Shown one piece after another: positions 17,584-26,139 of a stretch of 64,000 nt of DNA. Position numbers and translations under genes: made by a program. The stretch comes from Bacillota bacterium (GTDB taxonomy: Bacteria > Bacillota_A > Clostridia > Lachnospirales > Lachnospiraceae): NCBI GenBank assembly GCA_023407175.1, contig JAEYMU010000052.1, positions 75,451 to 139,450 of the forward strand, given 5' to 3'. The stretch's first letter is position 1. Each line of letters opens with the position of its first letter. Under the pieces are notes generated by a model. The model was not told the origin of the DNA, did no database searches, and saw only the letters and a program-made list of their open reading frames with translations.

Positions 17584-18793
17584 TATAGCCATCCTCATCA
17601 ATTGACACATCGAAGGAAATTTCTCTTATAAAATCATAATAATCTGCTTTTTCCTCCTGATCCGTCAACAGATAGGTATAGGTATCCGAATATACGGCAG
17701 GGAGAAGCTGCAGCTTCACATTGCCATCAGCATCCAGATAAAGCTTCAGAAAGCCGGATTTATTCGTGCGGCTGGTGAATATAAAATTCCCCAGGCTGTA
17801 TGCAATAGGCTTTCCCTTATAAAATTCAATGCCCTGCATAACATGGGGATGGCAGCCGATTACCGCGTCAGCCCCGGCATCTATGTATTGCTTTGCCAGC
17901 TTCTTCTGGTAATCCACCGGATAATTCTCCCGTTCAATTCCCCAATGGACAAAAATAACTACAAAATCACTGTTTTCCTTGGCTTCTTTCACGGACTCTA
18001 AAATCAGTGCGGGATCATAGGTGCCTACCATTCCGGCACTGGTGTCTGTTGCATACCAGCTTCCTGCGAATATAACTCGGGAGGCGGCAATAAAAGCGAT
18101 TTTTCTGCCTCCTGCTTCAAAATAAATCGGGACCTTGGCACGGTCAAGATTTTCCCCCGCACCGGCGTATTCAATTCCCGCCTGCTCCAGGGTATCAAAG
18201 GTATCCATAAGGGCATCGGTGCCGTAATCCAGCGCATGATTATTGGCCAGAGACACGATATCAACACCCATATCCTTTAGGATATTCACCCGGCCGGGGT
18301 CGGCCCGGAAGGTATAGGATTTGTCGGGAGTCTTGGTACCTCGTGTGCTGTAAGCGAATTCGTTATTAAGCATCATGATATCGACAGCCTTCATCTGAGC
18401 GAGCAGATCCTCGGAAAGAAGTCCAAGAATACCCTTGCCTGCCGAATCGTACTTCTTGGCAGGGGGATTGTCCTCATCCAGGTTAACATCACCGGCAAAG
18501 CCAAGTACAATCGGTTCCTTTAAGGCAACGGCCGGAGTCGGAGAAGGACTTGGAGTGGCAGAGGTCCCAGCTTGTCCGGGGGCGGGTGTAGGTGACACCG
18601 CAGACGGACTTATGACCGTAGGAGCAGGTGAAGCATTCGCTCCTGAGGGGCTGACAGTGATATGCTGGGTACTTTGATTATTCGCTGAATCCTTTTTGAT
18701 CTGAAGCTGAAAGGCAAAAATAAGAAGGCCGGTCAGAACGCTTAACGAGATAATGCAAAGGATAATTAATAATAGTATATTTCGTTTCTTCAT
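17567..18793 (-). CDS. CapA-family (PGA_cap) metallophosphoesterase-like protein
   Basis: 408 residues. A membrane anchor (residues 5-27) is followed by a Pro/Ser/Thr-rich wall-spanning linker (30-95) and a PGA_cap domain with the calcineurin-like metal motifs LGFAGDVNLDED, SLANNHALDYG, FVHWGIERE and CHPHVMQG. The family is named for CapA of poly-gamma-glutamate capsule synthesis, but most solitary clostridial members have no proven substrate; no capBC genes are present here. The 3' end overlaps the DUF1934 gene tail to tail. A terminator of the upstream minus-strand gene (18813-18859) separates it from that gene. Confidence 0.85.
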   Translation of the reverse strand: MKKRNILLLIILCIISLSVLTGLLIFAFQLQIKKDSANNQSTQHITVSPSGANASPAPTVISPSAVSPTPAPGQAGTSATPSPSPTPAVALKEPIVLGFAGDVNLDEDNPPAKKYDSAGKGILGLLSEDLLAQMKAVDIMMLNNEFAYSTRGTKTPDKSYTFRADPGRVNILKDMGVDIVSLANNHALDYGTDALMDTFDTLEQAGIEYAGAGENLDRAKVPIYFEAGGRKIAFIAASRVIFAGSWYATDTSAGMVGTYDPALILESVKEAKENSDFVVIFVHWGIERENYPVDYQKKLAKQYIDAGADAVIGCHPHVMQGIEFYKGKPIAYSLGNFIFTSRTNKSGFLKLYLDADGNVKLQLLPAVYSDTYTYLLTDQEEKADYYDFIREISFDVSIDEDGYITQAE

Positions 18794-18812
18794 AAACAGG
18801 GTACTCCTTAAT

Positions 18813-18859
18813 AAAAAAACCTCCTATCTTTCCGTTAAGTATGTGGAAGGTAAGAGGTT
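18813..18859 (-). terminator. Intrinsic terminator of the 18.9-kb gene
   Basis: Read on minus: AACCTCTTACCTTCC pairing with GGAAAGATAGGAGGTT (two mismatches), followed by seven T. Confidence 0.85.
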
Positions 18860-18867
18860 GTCTTCTT

Positions 18868-19320
18868 TTATTTTTCTTTTTTAAATACACCGGTAACTTT
18901 CTTAAAGAAGCCCTTCTTTTCTTTCTTTGGCTCCAGATTGCCTCTTAAGCCCTTAACCTCCATGATATAGATACCGCTGATCACAGCTTTTATTTCCTTC
19001 TTAACTGGAATAAGGTCGAAAACCTTGGGATCACTAATCAGGGACATAACCTTGGGACCGATTTTAGCTTTTACAACCGGTACCTTGGAGCCACGCATAT
19101 ATCTGGGGGTCTGGTCTAGAACAATTTTTGGCAGATTAGCATCCTTCATTTTCATTTTTTTCTTATCGATAACAAGGATGGAAACTGTCTGGGCAGCAGC
19201 CTGCATCTGGGCCTGAGAATCTGCCTGACGCTTTTCCAGCTTTCGTCCAACAAAATATAATGCAATAAAAATTCCAGCCAGTACGACCGCTACTATAATT
19301 AGATAAACAAACCAGGGCAT
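18868..19320 (-). CDS. Hypothetical membrane-anchored protein
   Basis: 150 residues: one N-terminal transmembrane helix (residues 5-27, LIIVAVVLAGIFIALYFVG), a short helical linker, a small basic domain (about 45-125, VSILVIDKKKMKMKDANLPK and SDPKVFDLIPVKKEIKAVIS) and a Lys/Phe-rich tail. The domain is not one I can name. Similar single-helix proteins occur in Lachnospiraceae next to plsC-like genes. A GGAGG site precedes the ATG. It probably faces the cytoplasm with its basic part, by the positive-inside rule. Confidence 0.75.
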   Translation of the reverse strand: MPWFVYLIIVAVVLAGIFIALYFVGRKLEKRQADSQAQMQAAAQTVSILVIDKKKMKMKDANLPKIVLDQTPRYMRGSKVPVVKAKIGPKVMSLISDPKVFDLIPVKKEIKAVISGIYIMEVKGLRGNLEPKKEKKGFFKKVTGVFKKEK

Positions 19321-19443
19321 GAGATATGTACCTCCTCAATAGTCTACACTTAACATTTGTCCCTAACAGGGTACGGTCTATTGTATCATCTTTTTACAAA
19401 AAAATAAATAGGAATCTTTGAAATATCGGGACATCCCTTCGAC

Positions 19444-20181
19444 TTATTTCTTCTTAATCAATTCTGCATTGCGAAGCAGAGTCTGACGAATAATATCCTG
19501 AACATGGGAGCCAAGGAATTTCTGCTGTTCCTTCGTAAGCTCCTTCGGATAGATAGGCTTTCCGTATTCGATAACAACATGGGTTTTATGGACCCAGGGC
19601 ATATGATTTTCAAGAATTTCATCTGTGTTATTGATGGAAACGGGAATAATGGCACAGCCGGTCTTCTCGGCAATCTTAAAGCTGCCCTCCTTAAATGGCT
19701 TCATCTCTGACCCCTGGCTTCTGGTGCCCTCAGGGGAGATAAAAACGCTGTAGCCTGCCTTCACCAGGTCAATTCCCTTCAGCACAGTTTTCAGGCCCTG
19801 CTTGATGTCCTCCCGGTCCAGGAAAAGGCATTGCAGAAAACGCATCCACCAGCTTAAAAATGGAATACGTGCAATTTCCTTCTTCGCCATAAAGCCCGTA
19901 AGGGTAGGAACTGTGGAATAGGCAACCGGTATATCAAAATAGCTCCTGTGATTGGAGATATACAGGACAGCCTCATTCTTCGGTACATTTTCCTGTCCTA
20001 TGACGGTGCGTTTTACACCGCAGATAAATAATATAACATGAAAGGCACCAACTACGATTTTTTGCGAGCTTGCTACCATGGTATGGCGGCTGAACCTTCC
20101 GATCAGCAGTTCAATCAGATATAAGGGAATGCTGATAATAAAGAAGGCTATTAAAAATATAATTGTAGGAATCAGTCGCAT
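19444..20181 (-). CDS. plsC: 1-acyl-sn-glycerol-3-phosphate acyltransferase
   Basis: 245 residues with the PlsC acyltransferase blocks: NHRSYFD (catalytic HX4D), the substrate-binding SPEGTRSQG and the block IIPVSI. N-terminal membrane segment (residues 4-24). It acylates lysophosphatidic acid to phosphatidic acid in membrane phospholipid synthesis. On the minus strand between the hypothetical membrane protein and vanY-like gene, with about 90 bp to the latter. Confidence 0.92.
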   Translation of the reverse strand: MRLIPTIIFLIAFFIISIPLYLIELLIGRFSRHTMVASSQKIVVGAFHVILFICGVKRTVIGQENVPKNEAVLYISNHRSYFDIPVAYSTVPTLTGFMAKKEIARIPFLSWWMRFLQCLFLDREDIKQGLKTVLKGIDLVKAGYSVFISPEGTRSQGSEMKPFKEGSFKIAEKTGCAIIPVSINNTDEILENHMPWVHKTHVVIEYGKPIYPKELTKEQQKFLGSHVQDIIRQTLLRNAELIKKK

Positions 20182-20268
20182 AGAAATCCTCCTATGATTT
20201 TAGTATACACTTCATTATAACATATCCGTCTTTATAATGCCGCTTTTTAATTTTATGAAATATCAGGT

Positions 20269-21471
20269 CTATTCATACAGGATGTCCAGGGCTCCGCCCG
20301 TTGTACCGGGGCCATCCTCCGTATCCTCTCCGGTTGTGTCCGTACCTCCCTCCGAGGGGGCACCGGTTACAGTGGGAGGCATCGTGGGTGAAGGTACCGG
20401 TGTAGCACTTAAGTCAGTACCGGGCTCCTCCGTATCCTCTCCGCCGCCTGTATTTTCATTATCGTCAGGCGGTGTGTCCGTCACAGTTGGCTCCACCGCT
20501 TCTCCGGTCACAGGTATGTTAGTCGGAGTAACCGAGGGAGTCAGAGTCGGAGGAACATAGTTGATAATATCTGCGTATTGTGCCTCGAAATCAAAATTTG
20601 GATCGGGTGTATAGTTATAATATTCTTCCAGAGTAAGCTCATGGTCATGCAGGTAATAGGATAATCCCCTGCCGACATAGCGGATATGCCAGGGCTCATA
20701 GGCATAACCTGTAATATCCACTTTATCCTTAGGATATCTTATGGTAAATCCGTATTTATATGCATTCTCCGCAAGCCATTTTCCTTCCGGTGTATCGGCA
20801 AATTCCTCATCTAATTTATAGTGTATGGATTTGGCGGATACATCCATAGAAAGACCGGTCTGATGCTCACTCGTTCCGGGCACCGCCGAGTACTGCAGGG
20901 TATGGGCCTTTCCTTGAGTAGCGATGTTGTTGGTGAAAATTTTCCACTGGCGTGCAAAGGAACGGTATCCGGAGACCCCGTACAGATACAGGCCCTCCTT
21001 TTCGGCAGCAGCAAATAACCGTTCAATAGCCTTTGCAGCCTCCGAACGAAGCAAAGTACGTTCATCGTAGGTTAATATGTCAAAGCGGATATTTGGTGTA
21101 ACCAAATCATCCGGCTTGTAGTCCTTGGGCAGGGCAAATTCCTTATTAACAAAGACAGTGATGCTGGTAGGGTCCAGATCCATTTCCGTGGCGGGTACGA
21201 AGGAGGTGACCTCCTCGTCAATCACCGGTTCCGGAACGGGAGTAGAGGTAATCTGCTCCTCCAATGTCGGTGAGACATATGCAAAGTCACTGTCCGAATC
21301 TGAGATGACGTCGGGAGAATTTGCCGGAGAACTTTCATGCTCCTTTCCCTGGGCCACAACAACACCGATGATACATAGAATGAGAAGAATGGCTGCGGCT
21401 GAACTAATGGTAATAATTTGAGCTTTTCTATTGTTTATGATCAATCTGATCAAGCTTTTTAATCGATTCAA
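20269..21471 (-). CDS. VanY-family D-alanyl-D-alanine carboxypeptidase
   Basis: 400 residues. An N-terminal membrane anchor (about 15-40), an acidic Ser/Pro linker, a VanY (peptidase M15B) domain at about 125-285 and an acidic Thr/Pro/Gly-rich tail (300-400). Zinc and catalytic residues are visible: SGYRSFARQ, SEHQTGLSMDVS (His and Asp ligands) and EPWHIRYVG (catalytic Glu, His ligand). It trims the terminal D-Ala from peptidoglycan stem peptides outside the membrane. No vanHAX-type genes are near, so this is ordinary wall maturation rather than glycopeptide resistance. Confidence 0.9.
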   Translation of the reverse strand: MNRLKSLIRLIINNRKAQIITISSAAAILLILCIIGVVVAQGKEHESSPANSPDVISDSDSDFAYVSPTLEEQITSTPVPEPVIDEEVTSFVPATEMDLDPTSITVFVNKEFALPKDYKPDDLVTPNIRFDILTYDERTLLRSEAAKAIERLFAAAEKEGLYLYGVSGYRSFARQWKIFTNNIATQGKAHTLQYSAVPGTSEHQTGLSMDVSAKSIHYKLDEEFADTPEGKWLAENAYKYGFTIRYPKDKVDITGYAYEPWHIRYVGRGLSYYLHDHELTLEEYYNYTPDPNFDFEAQYADIINYVPPTLTPSVTPTNIPVTGEAVEPTVTDTPPDDNENTGGGEDTEEPGTDLSATPVPSPTMPPTVTGAPSEGGTDTTGEDTEDGPGTTGGALDILYE

Positions 21472-21524
21472 TCAGATAACCCCTTTCGTGTTTGGCAAAG
21501 GCATGGTGTGAAGTGCGTCATAAA

Positions 21525-21549
21525 GGGATAAGTACCTGCGACTTATCCC
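21525..21549 (-). terminator. Perfect hairpin after pncB
   Basis: GGGATAAGT and ACTTATCCC with a seven-base loop. It lies 73 bases after the pncB stop on minus; the T-tract is short (CCCTTTAT), so termination is plausible but weak. Confidence 0.55.
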
Positions 21550-21621
21550 GTACAGTATAACATATTTACATAAAATATTTAACTGACAAATTTTATTAAA
21601 ATTATATATAAAATTCATTAT

Positions 21622-23070
21622 TTATTGCGGGGTGAGGCTGTCCAGGAGCTCTGTCTTCATGCGGTACAGCTTAACGGACAGATCAACATATACAATATGG
21701 GGATTAATCAAACGTCTGACCTCATCCCAGAGAGTCTCCTGCTCTCCCAGGCAATAATTCCTGATTTCCATAACCGAGGGTGAGGTATAGACACATTTAC
21801 CGGAAAGAAATATCGGTACCAGAAGTTCCCTTAAGGTATAGGTGTCCGGTTCCAGGCGGGTCCTCTTCCAGGTCGCCAGAGGATCAAATAAAAGCAGGGG
21901 CTGGTCGGAGGTGAATACCTCGTCTGCCAGGGTGATCAGGTCGGCCTTCAGCTTTCCGCTTTCCTTTTCGTAAATGCGGTAAATTTTCTTATTCCCCGGA
22001 TTTGTGATTTTCCACTGGTTTTCGGATAGCTTGATCTTGGGAATAAATTGTCCGTCCCGCAGTATGGCAGATAACTTATAGACACCGCCGAAGGAAGGAC
22101 AGTCCCTTGAGGTAATCAGCTTTGTTCCTACGCCCCAGGAATCGATTTTGGCACCCTGGGTCTTTAAGGAGTCAATCAGGTATTCGTCCAGATCGCTGGA
22201 GGCGGTGATGGAAGCATCGGTAAAGCCTGCCCCGTCCAACATCTTTCTTGCCTTCTTTGACAGGTAGGCAAGGTCGCCGCTGTCTAAACGGATACCATAT
22301 TTTAAAGGCATCTTATTGTGGGCCCGAAGATCCTCAAACACCTTGATGGCATTGGGTACTCCGCAGCGCAGCGTGTCATAGGTGTCAACCAGTAAAGTGG
22401 TGTTTTGAGGATAAAGCTCCGCATATTTGCGGAAGGCGGAGAGCTCGTCGTCAAAGCTCATAATCCAACTGTGGGCATGGGTTCCCAATGCCGGAAGGTC
22501 AAACAGCTTTGCGGAGAGCACATTGCTGGTACCGATACAGCCACCGATGACAGCAGCCCTGGCTCCCAGAGTTCCTGCGTCCGGTCCCTGCGCTCTGCGA
22601 AGTCCAAATTCCATAACCGGCTGGCCGCCGGCAGCATAAACCACGCGGGAGGCCTTTGTGGCAATCAGACTTTGGTGGTTAATAATATTTAACAGGGCGG
22701 TTTCAACCAGCTGGGCCTCCATGATAGGAGCAATTACCTTCATCAGAGGCTCCATGGGAAATACCACGGTACCCTCCGGTATGGCATAGATATCTCCGGT
22801 AAAATGAAAGTTTTTTAAATAGGATAAAAAGCCTTCATTAAAAATTTTCTGTGAACGAAGATATTCCACATCATCCTCCGAAAACTTAAGTTCCTTAATA
22901 TATTCAATCACCTGTTCTAATCCCGCACAGATGGCATAACCGCTGCCGGAAGGGTTTTCCCGGTAAAAAACATCAAAAATAACGGTTTCGTTATTGTTAT
23001 TGTTATAATATCCCTGCATCATGGTCAGCTCATAAAAATCAGTCAATAAGGTTAAATTCTGTTTACCCAT
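21622..23070 (-). CDS. pncB: Nicotinate phosphoribosyltransferase
   Basis: 482 residues, typical of the Gram-positive PncB type. Recognisable blocks are LLTDFYELTMMQGYY at the N-terminus, FGLRRAQGPDAG and the phosphoribosyl region GIRLDSGDLAYLSKKAR with SSDLDE. The enzyme joins nicotinate to PRPP, with ATP hydrolysis, to make nicotinate mononucleotide for NAD salvage. It stands alone with a promoter at 23107-23135 and a GGAGG site. In a genome full of NAD(P)-linked hydrogenase genes a strong salvage route fits, but no direct link is visible. Confidence 0.95.
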   Translation of the reverse strand: MGKQNLTLLTDFYELTMMQGYYNNNNNETVIFDVFYRENPSGSGYAICAGLEQVIEYIKELKFSEDDVEYLRSQKIFNEGFLSYLKNFHFTGDIYAIPEGTVVFPMEPLMKVIAPIMEAQLVETALLNIINHQSLIATKASRVVYAAGGQPVMEFGLRRAQGPDAGTLGARAAVIGGCIGTSNVLSAKLFDLPALGTHAHSWIMSFDDELSAFRKYAELYPQNTTLLVDTYDTLRCGVPNAIKVFEDLRAHNKMPLKYGIRLDSGDLAYLSKKARKMLDGAGFTDASITASSDLDEYLIDSLKTQGAKIDSWGVGTKLITSRDCPSFGGVYKLSAILRDGQFIPKIKLSENQWKITNPGNKKIYRIYEKESGKLKADLITLADEVFTSDQPLLLFDPLATWKRTRLEPDTYTLRELLVPIFLSGKCVYTSPSVMEIRNYCLGEQETLWDEVRRLINPHIVYVDLSVKLYRMKTELLDSLTPQ

Positions 23071-23106
23071 GGTTACCTCCGCTTCTGTACAGTTTCATAA
23101 TAACAA

Positions 23107-23135
23107 ACCATATACCAGAATGAAGGATAAGTCAA
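23107..23135 (-). promoter_or_regulatory. Promoter of pncB
   Basis: On minus: TTGACT (23135-23130), 17-bp spacer, TATGGT (23112-23107). The rest of the 305-bp gap to the asparaginase gene is AT-rich with nothing else assigned. Confidence 0.6.
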
Positions 23136-23375
23136 GCTTTCAGAGCTGACTTATTCTTAAAAATATCTTACTTTATTTATATAATCTTAAAAATTGGCGC
23201 TGGATGAATATTACGGAATAGTTTTATACGAACAGTGTATAATGTCTTTTATAGAAATAAAAAATTCTTTTCAGAATGCTTTAATCGTGATAAAGTACAT
23301 TTAAAACAGATCAAAAAATAACTTTGAATTATAGCTTGGCAGCAGGAGAAATTCAAAGGAGAGGTATGGTATAAT

Positions 23376-24419
23376 ATGAAGCGGATACTGGTGGTATTTA
23401 CAGGCGGAACGATAGGAAGCAGAATGCAAAATGCGACGATTGATGTTGATGAGGCGGCCGGCTATTATCTGGTCAAGGCCTTTCAGGATAAATATGAATA
23501 CGAGGTGGAATTTGAAACCATCCAGCCGATCAATATTCTAAGCGAAAATGCCACGCCAGTGCACTGGCAGCTGCTGTATGACGCATTAAGACAGGAAAAT
23601 CTGGAGGCCTATGACGGGGTTATAATAACACATGGTTCGGATACCCTCTCCTATACCTGTGCAGCGATAGGTTTTTTGATGTGTCATACCAGGATACCGA
23701 TTTTGCTGACGGCGAGCAATTATGCGTTGGAATATAAGGAAAGCAATGGAATGGATAATTTTTGCAGCTGCGTGGATTTTATCAGTAATTCGCCGGTTCC
23801 GGGTGTTTTTGCAATATATCAGAATAATAAGGGAAAGAATATCGTATATCTTGCTTCGAGAATTATGGAGGCGGATTCCTATACCGACCAATATGCAAGC
23901 TTTGGAGGTAAGCATTTCGGTGAAATAAAAAACGGCACTCTGAAGGCTAAGAAAGGCAAGCTTAATCCGACAGGAAAAAAGCTTTTGGAAAAGCGGGTAC
24001 CGCTGTTTGATAAGATTGCCTTTACTAATCAGATATTGGCAATCCGCTCCTATCCGGGGCTTAATTATGAATTTTATGACCTTAAGAATAAGCCGAAGGC
24101 AGTACTGCACAGCTTATACCATTCAGCCACCGGCTGTACCGGTTATTCGGATTATTCATTAACAGAATTTATAAAGCGGTGCAGTATGGAAGGAATTGAT
24201 ACTTATCTGATCTCCTTCAAAAGTCTTGACAGCGATTTATATAAATCCAGCCGGGAGCTTCTTGATTATGGTGCCCAGCCCCTGCAAAATATTTCCTTTG
24301 AAGCTGCTTACGCAAAGCTTTGTATTGCATATAACCAGACGGCAATGCCTGCGAAGGAATATGTGGAAAAGGAGCTGTACTTTGAATATTTGCCGGAATT
24401 AAAGATTGAAAGGGGATAA
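23376..24419 (+). CDS. L-asparaginase family protein
   Basis: 347 residues of the bacterial asparaginase/glutaminase fold. The two catalytic Thr regions are VFTGGTIGS (residues 8-16) and ITHGSDTLSYT (about 85-95); a SNYALEY-type and SRIMEADSYTD segment follow. It should hydrolyse asparagine to aspartate and ammonia; the absence of a signal peptide puts it in the cytoplasm (type I-like). The ribosome site AAGGAGAGG is 12 bases from the ATG, a little far, and a TATAAT directly precedes the start codon. TraX-like gene follows after four bases. Confidence 0.85.
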   Translation: MKRILVVFTGGTIGSRMQNATIDVDEAAGYYLVKAFQDKYEYEVEFETIQPINILSENATPVHWQLLYDALRQENLEAYDGVIITHGSDTLSYTCAAIGFLMCHTRIPILLTASNYALEYKESNGMDNFCSCVDFISNSPVPGVFAIYQNNKGKNIVYLASRIMEADSYTDQYASFGGKHFGEIKNGTLKAKKGKLNPTGKKLLEKRVPLFDKIAFTNQILAIRSYPGLNYEFYDLKNKPKAVLHSLYHSATGCTGYSDYSLTEFIKRCSMEGIDTYLISFKSLDSDLYKSSRELLDYGAQPLQNISFEAAYAKLCIAYNQTAMPAKEYVEKELYFEYLPELKIERG

Positions 24420-24423
24420 TACA

Positions 24424-25440
24424 ATGCCAATGGAAATGCCTGAAAGGCAAAAAGAGGCCGGGATCAGCGGAAGTACCCTGAAGCTGGTGGCTATTTTTAC
24501 AATGCTGATCGATCATACGGCGGCAACCGTATTGGATCATATGCTGATTAAAAAAGGAATCAATGAGCTGGATGCGACGTCCCAGGCCTACCAGCAGTTT
24601 TATAACGATTACGGCGGACTGCTTCTTATGGATCAGTTTATGAGGCTGATTGGAAGACTTGCCTTTCCGATTTTTTGTTTTTTATTAGTGGAAGGCTTAC
24701 TACATACCCGTAATAAATGGAAGTATGCCTCCAGGCTTGCAGTTTTTGCACTTATATCGGAAATACCCTTTGACCTGGCATTCTATTCAACACCCTTTTA
24801 CTGGGGTTATCAGAATGTATTCTTTACATTACTGATCGGTTTGCTTGTATTGATTGGTTTTGAGACAGTGCAGGAAATACCTGAGGATAGCAAATGGTTT
24901 CCGGCTTTGACGGGAGCCGGTGCTGTGGGAGCCGGCCTCATGGGTGCCTACTGCATTTATGGGATGACAGGATTAATGAATGAAATTCTGCAGGGAGAAG
25001 GCAGCGAAGCGGTAATCGCGATGAATGGGCCTGTGCTGATTATACTGGGTGTAAATTGCAGCTTAATCGCCCTGTGTATCTGGTATGTTATGAGGAGGAC
25101 CGGCTCACTTAGGAAGGCTTGTATCAGATATGGGGATTTGGCGATATTTGTTGCCGGTTTTTTACTGGCACAGGTATTAAAGACAGATTATTCCGGCTTT
25201 GGGATACTTACAATTGCAATCATGTACAGGTTTCGCAGGAATCACTGGAAGGAAATGCTTGGGGGCTGTATTACCCTCACCATTATGTCCCTGGGTGAAA
25301 TCACGGCATTTTTTGATCTGATTTTGATCCGCTTCTATAACGGAAAACGCGGGCTGAACCTGAAATATGTATTTTACCTTTTCTATCCGGTTCATTTATT
25401 TCTGCTGTATCTGATCTGCTATTTTATGAAGATAATATAG
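24424..25440 (+). CDS. TraX-family membrane protein
   Basis: 338 residues with about eight to nine membrane helices. The N-terminal LKLVAIFTMLIDHTAA with following LMRLIGRLAFPIFCFLLVEG is the TraX signature; TraX of F plasmids N-acetylates pilin, and chromosomal Firmicute homologues are thought to be membrane acyltransferases of unknown target. The true start is probably the ATG at 24424, four bases after the asparaginase stop (AAAGGGG site inside the end of that gene), so the two are translationally coupled. The last codons are part of a direct repeat that recurs at 25525. Confidence 0.85.
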   Translation: MPMEMPERQKEAGISGSTLKLVAIFTMLIDHTAATVLDHMLIKKGINELDATSQAYQQFYNDYGGLLLMDQFMRLIGRLAFPIFCFLLVEGLLHTRNKWKYASRLAVFALISEIPFDLAFYSTPFYWGYQNVFFTLLIGLLVLIGFETVQEIPEDSKWFPALTGAGAVGAGLMGAYCIYGMTGLMNEILQGEGSEAVIAMNGPVLIILGVNCSLIALCIWYVMRRTGSLRKACIRYGDLAIFVAGFLLAQVLKTDYSGFGILTIAIMYRFRRNHWKEMLGGCITLTIMSLGEITAFFDLILIRFYNGKRGLNLKYVFYLFYPVHLFLLYLICYFMKII

Positions 25441-25546
25441 GTTATCAGAAGTTGCTTTTAAACTTCTGATAAAAGGCGCGTTCTTTGTGCCGTGCATCCC
25501 GATTATCGAAAGAGATTTTCTTTCGATAATATAGGTTATCAGAAGT
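25431..25546. repeat. Direct repeat enclosing two perfect hairpins
   Basis: A 22-bp sequence at 25431-25452 (covering the traX stop) is repeated exactly at 25525-25546, 94 bp later. Between them are two perfect 12-bp stems: TTATCAGAAGTT/AACTTCTGATAA (25442-25472) and ATTATCGAAAGA/TCTTTCGATAAT (25502-25530). No T-tract follows either. Confidence 0.8.
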
Positions 25547-25589
25547 GCTTTGTGCTTTAGATAAATGGAGGTTTTTGTCGGGTTGGCTA

Positions 25590-25618
25590 TTGACAATCAC
25601 AATTTTATATACTATGAT
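25590..25618 (+). promoter_or_regulatory. Promoter of the T-box/ileS transcript
   Basis: TTGACA (25590-25595), 17-bp spacer, TATGAT (25613-25618). Confidence 0.8.
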
Positions 25619-25624
25619 AAACAA

Positions 25625-25892
25625 AAATTGATAAAAACAATGACGGAGAGAGTAGGCATTCGGCAAAAATCGCAGTGAGCCGGGGACAGTGAAAGCCCGG
25701 TATGAGTAGCGGATGAATGAAAATCACTCCATAGTTGCAAAACCCAAAGGCGTGGTAAATACCAGCCAAGTAGGTTAAGCCGGTATCTACCGTTATATGG
25801 ATAATGTATGAATGCCCAGGTGGCAGAGTACGTGAAACAGGTGGTTTAATGAAAGCATATGCTCTCATCCTATTTCGGATGGGAGCTTTTTT
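25625..25892 (+). ncRNA. T-box leader (tRNA-Ile responsive) of ileS
   Basis: Stem I elements are readable: GAGAGTA (25647 on), the distal-loop region GTGAGCCGGGGACAGTGAAA (25675 on) and a specifier loop ending GAAAATCACTCC, with specifier ATC (Ile) at 25723-25725. The antiterminator can be drawn as AGG (25839-25841), seven-base bulge TGGTTTA (25842-25848), helix ATGA..TCAT, then CCT (25869-25871). The bulge TGGT pairs with the ACCA end of uncharged tRNA-Ile. The competing terminator is at 25861-25886. Canonical T-boxes have TGGNACC in the bulge; here it is TGGTTTA. The role, read-through when tRNA-Ile is uncharged, is established for the class. Confidence 0.85.
25861..25892 (+). terminator. 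T-box terminator
   Basis: GCTCTCATCC / GGATGGGAGC stem with one G-U pair, then six T. The 5' arm is shared with the antiterminator. Confidence 0.9.
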
Positions 25893-26016
25893 ACTTTATA
25901 GGAAATTGCGCCCTATAAAGTAAAAAGCCCTCCGGGCAGGATGCGCACTCGCGCGTTAGGTTGTATGTCAGCTTTGCTGACCGCGCTCGGCGCGAGAGTT
26001 TGCCAAGGCAAACTCT
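25888..26016. repeat. Cluster of tandem perfect hairpins before ileS
   Basis: Starting in the T-tract of the T-box terminator: TTTTTACTTTATAGG / CCTATAAAGTAAAAA (15 bp, 25888-25926), GCCC-TCC-GGGC (25927-25937), GTCAGC-TTT-GCTGAC (25967-25981), CGCGC-TCG-GCGCG (25982-25994) and AGAGTTTGCC-AA-GGCAAACTCT (25995-26016). GGATGCGCACTC (25939 on) is shared with the cluster at 15213-15331. Confidence 0.75.
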
Positions 26017-26027
26017 TTGTTCATTTA

Positions 26028-26134
26028 AAGGAGGAAAATCCTCCTGGCATAGGTTATGAAACGGATATACATTTTGAAGGAGGAAAATCCTCCTGGCATA
26101 GGTTATGAAAACGGATATATATTTTGAAGGAGGA
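26028..26134 (+). promoter_or_regulatory. Tandem SD/anti-SD repeats in the ileS leader
   Basis: AAGGAGGA-AAA-TCCTCCT occurs at 26028-26045 and again at 26077-26094, followed each time by GGCATAGGTTATGAAA and an ATTTTG end; a third AAGGAGGA (26127-26134) is the true ileS ribosome site. The unit is 49-50 bases, two full copies plus the start of a third. Each TCCTCCT can pair with the copy before or after it. Confidence 0.75.
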
Positions 26135-26139
26135 TTAAC

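Noticed and set aside
20269..21471. Glycopeptide resistance (vanY cluster)
   Set aside because: No vanR, vanS, vanH, vanA or vanX nearby; a single VanY-like enzyme is common in clostridia.
23586..24110. 174-codon frame antisense to the asparaginase gene
   Set aside because: Shadow of a well-supported plus-strand enzyme.
25818..25833. AGGTGGCAG as the T-box sequence
   Set aside because: It would present TGGC, which does not match the ACCA end of tRNA-Ile, and does not lead into the terminator arm; the AGGTGGT at 25839 does both.
25605..25868. 87-codon minus frame
   Set aside because: Covers the T-box leader on the other strand; no protein-like features.
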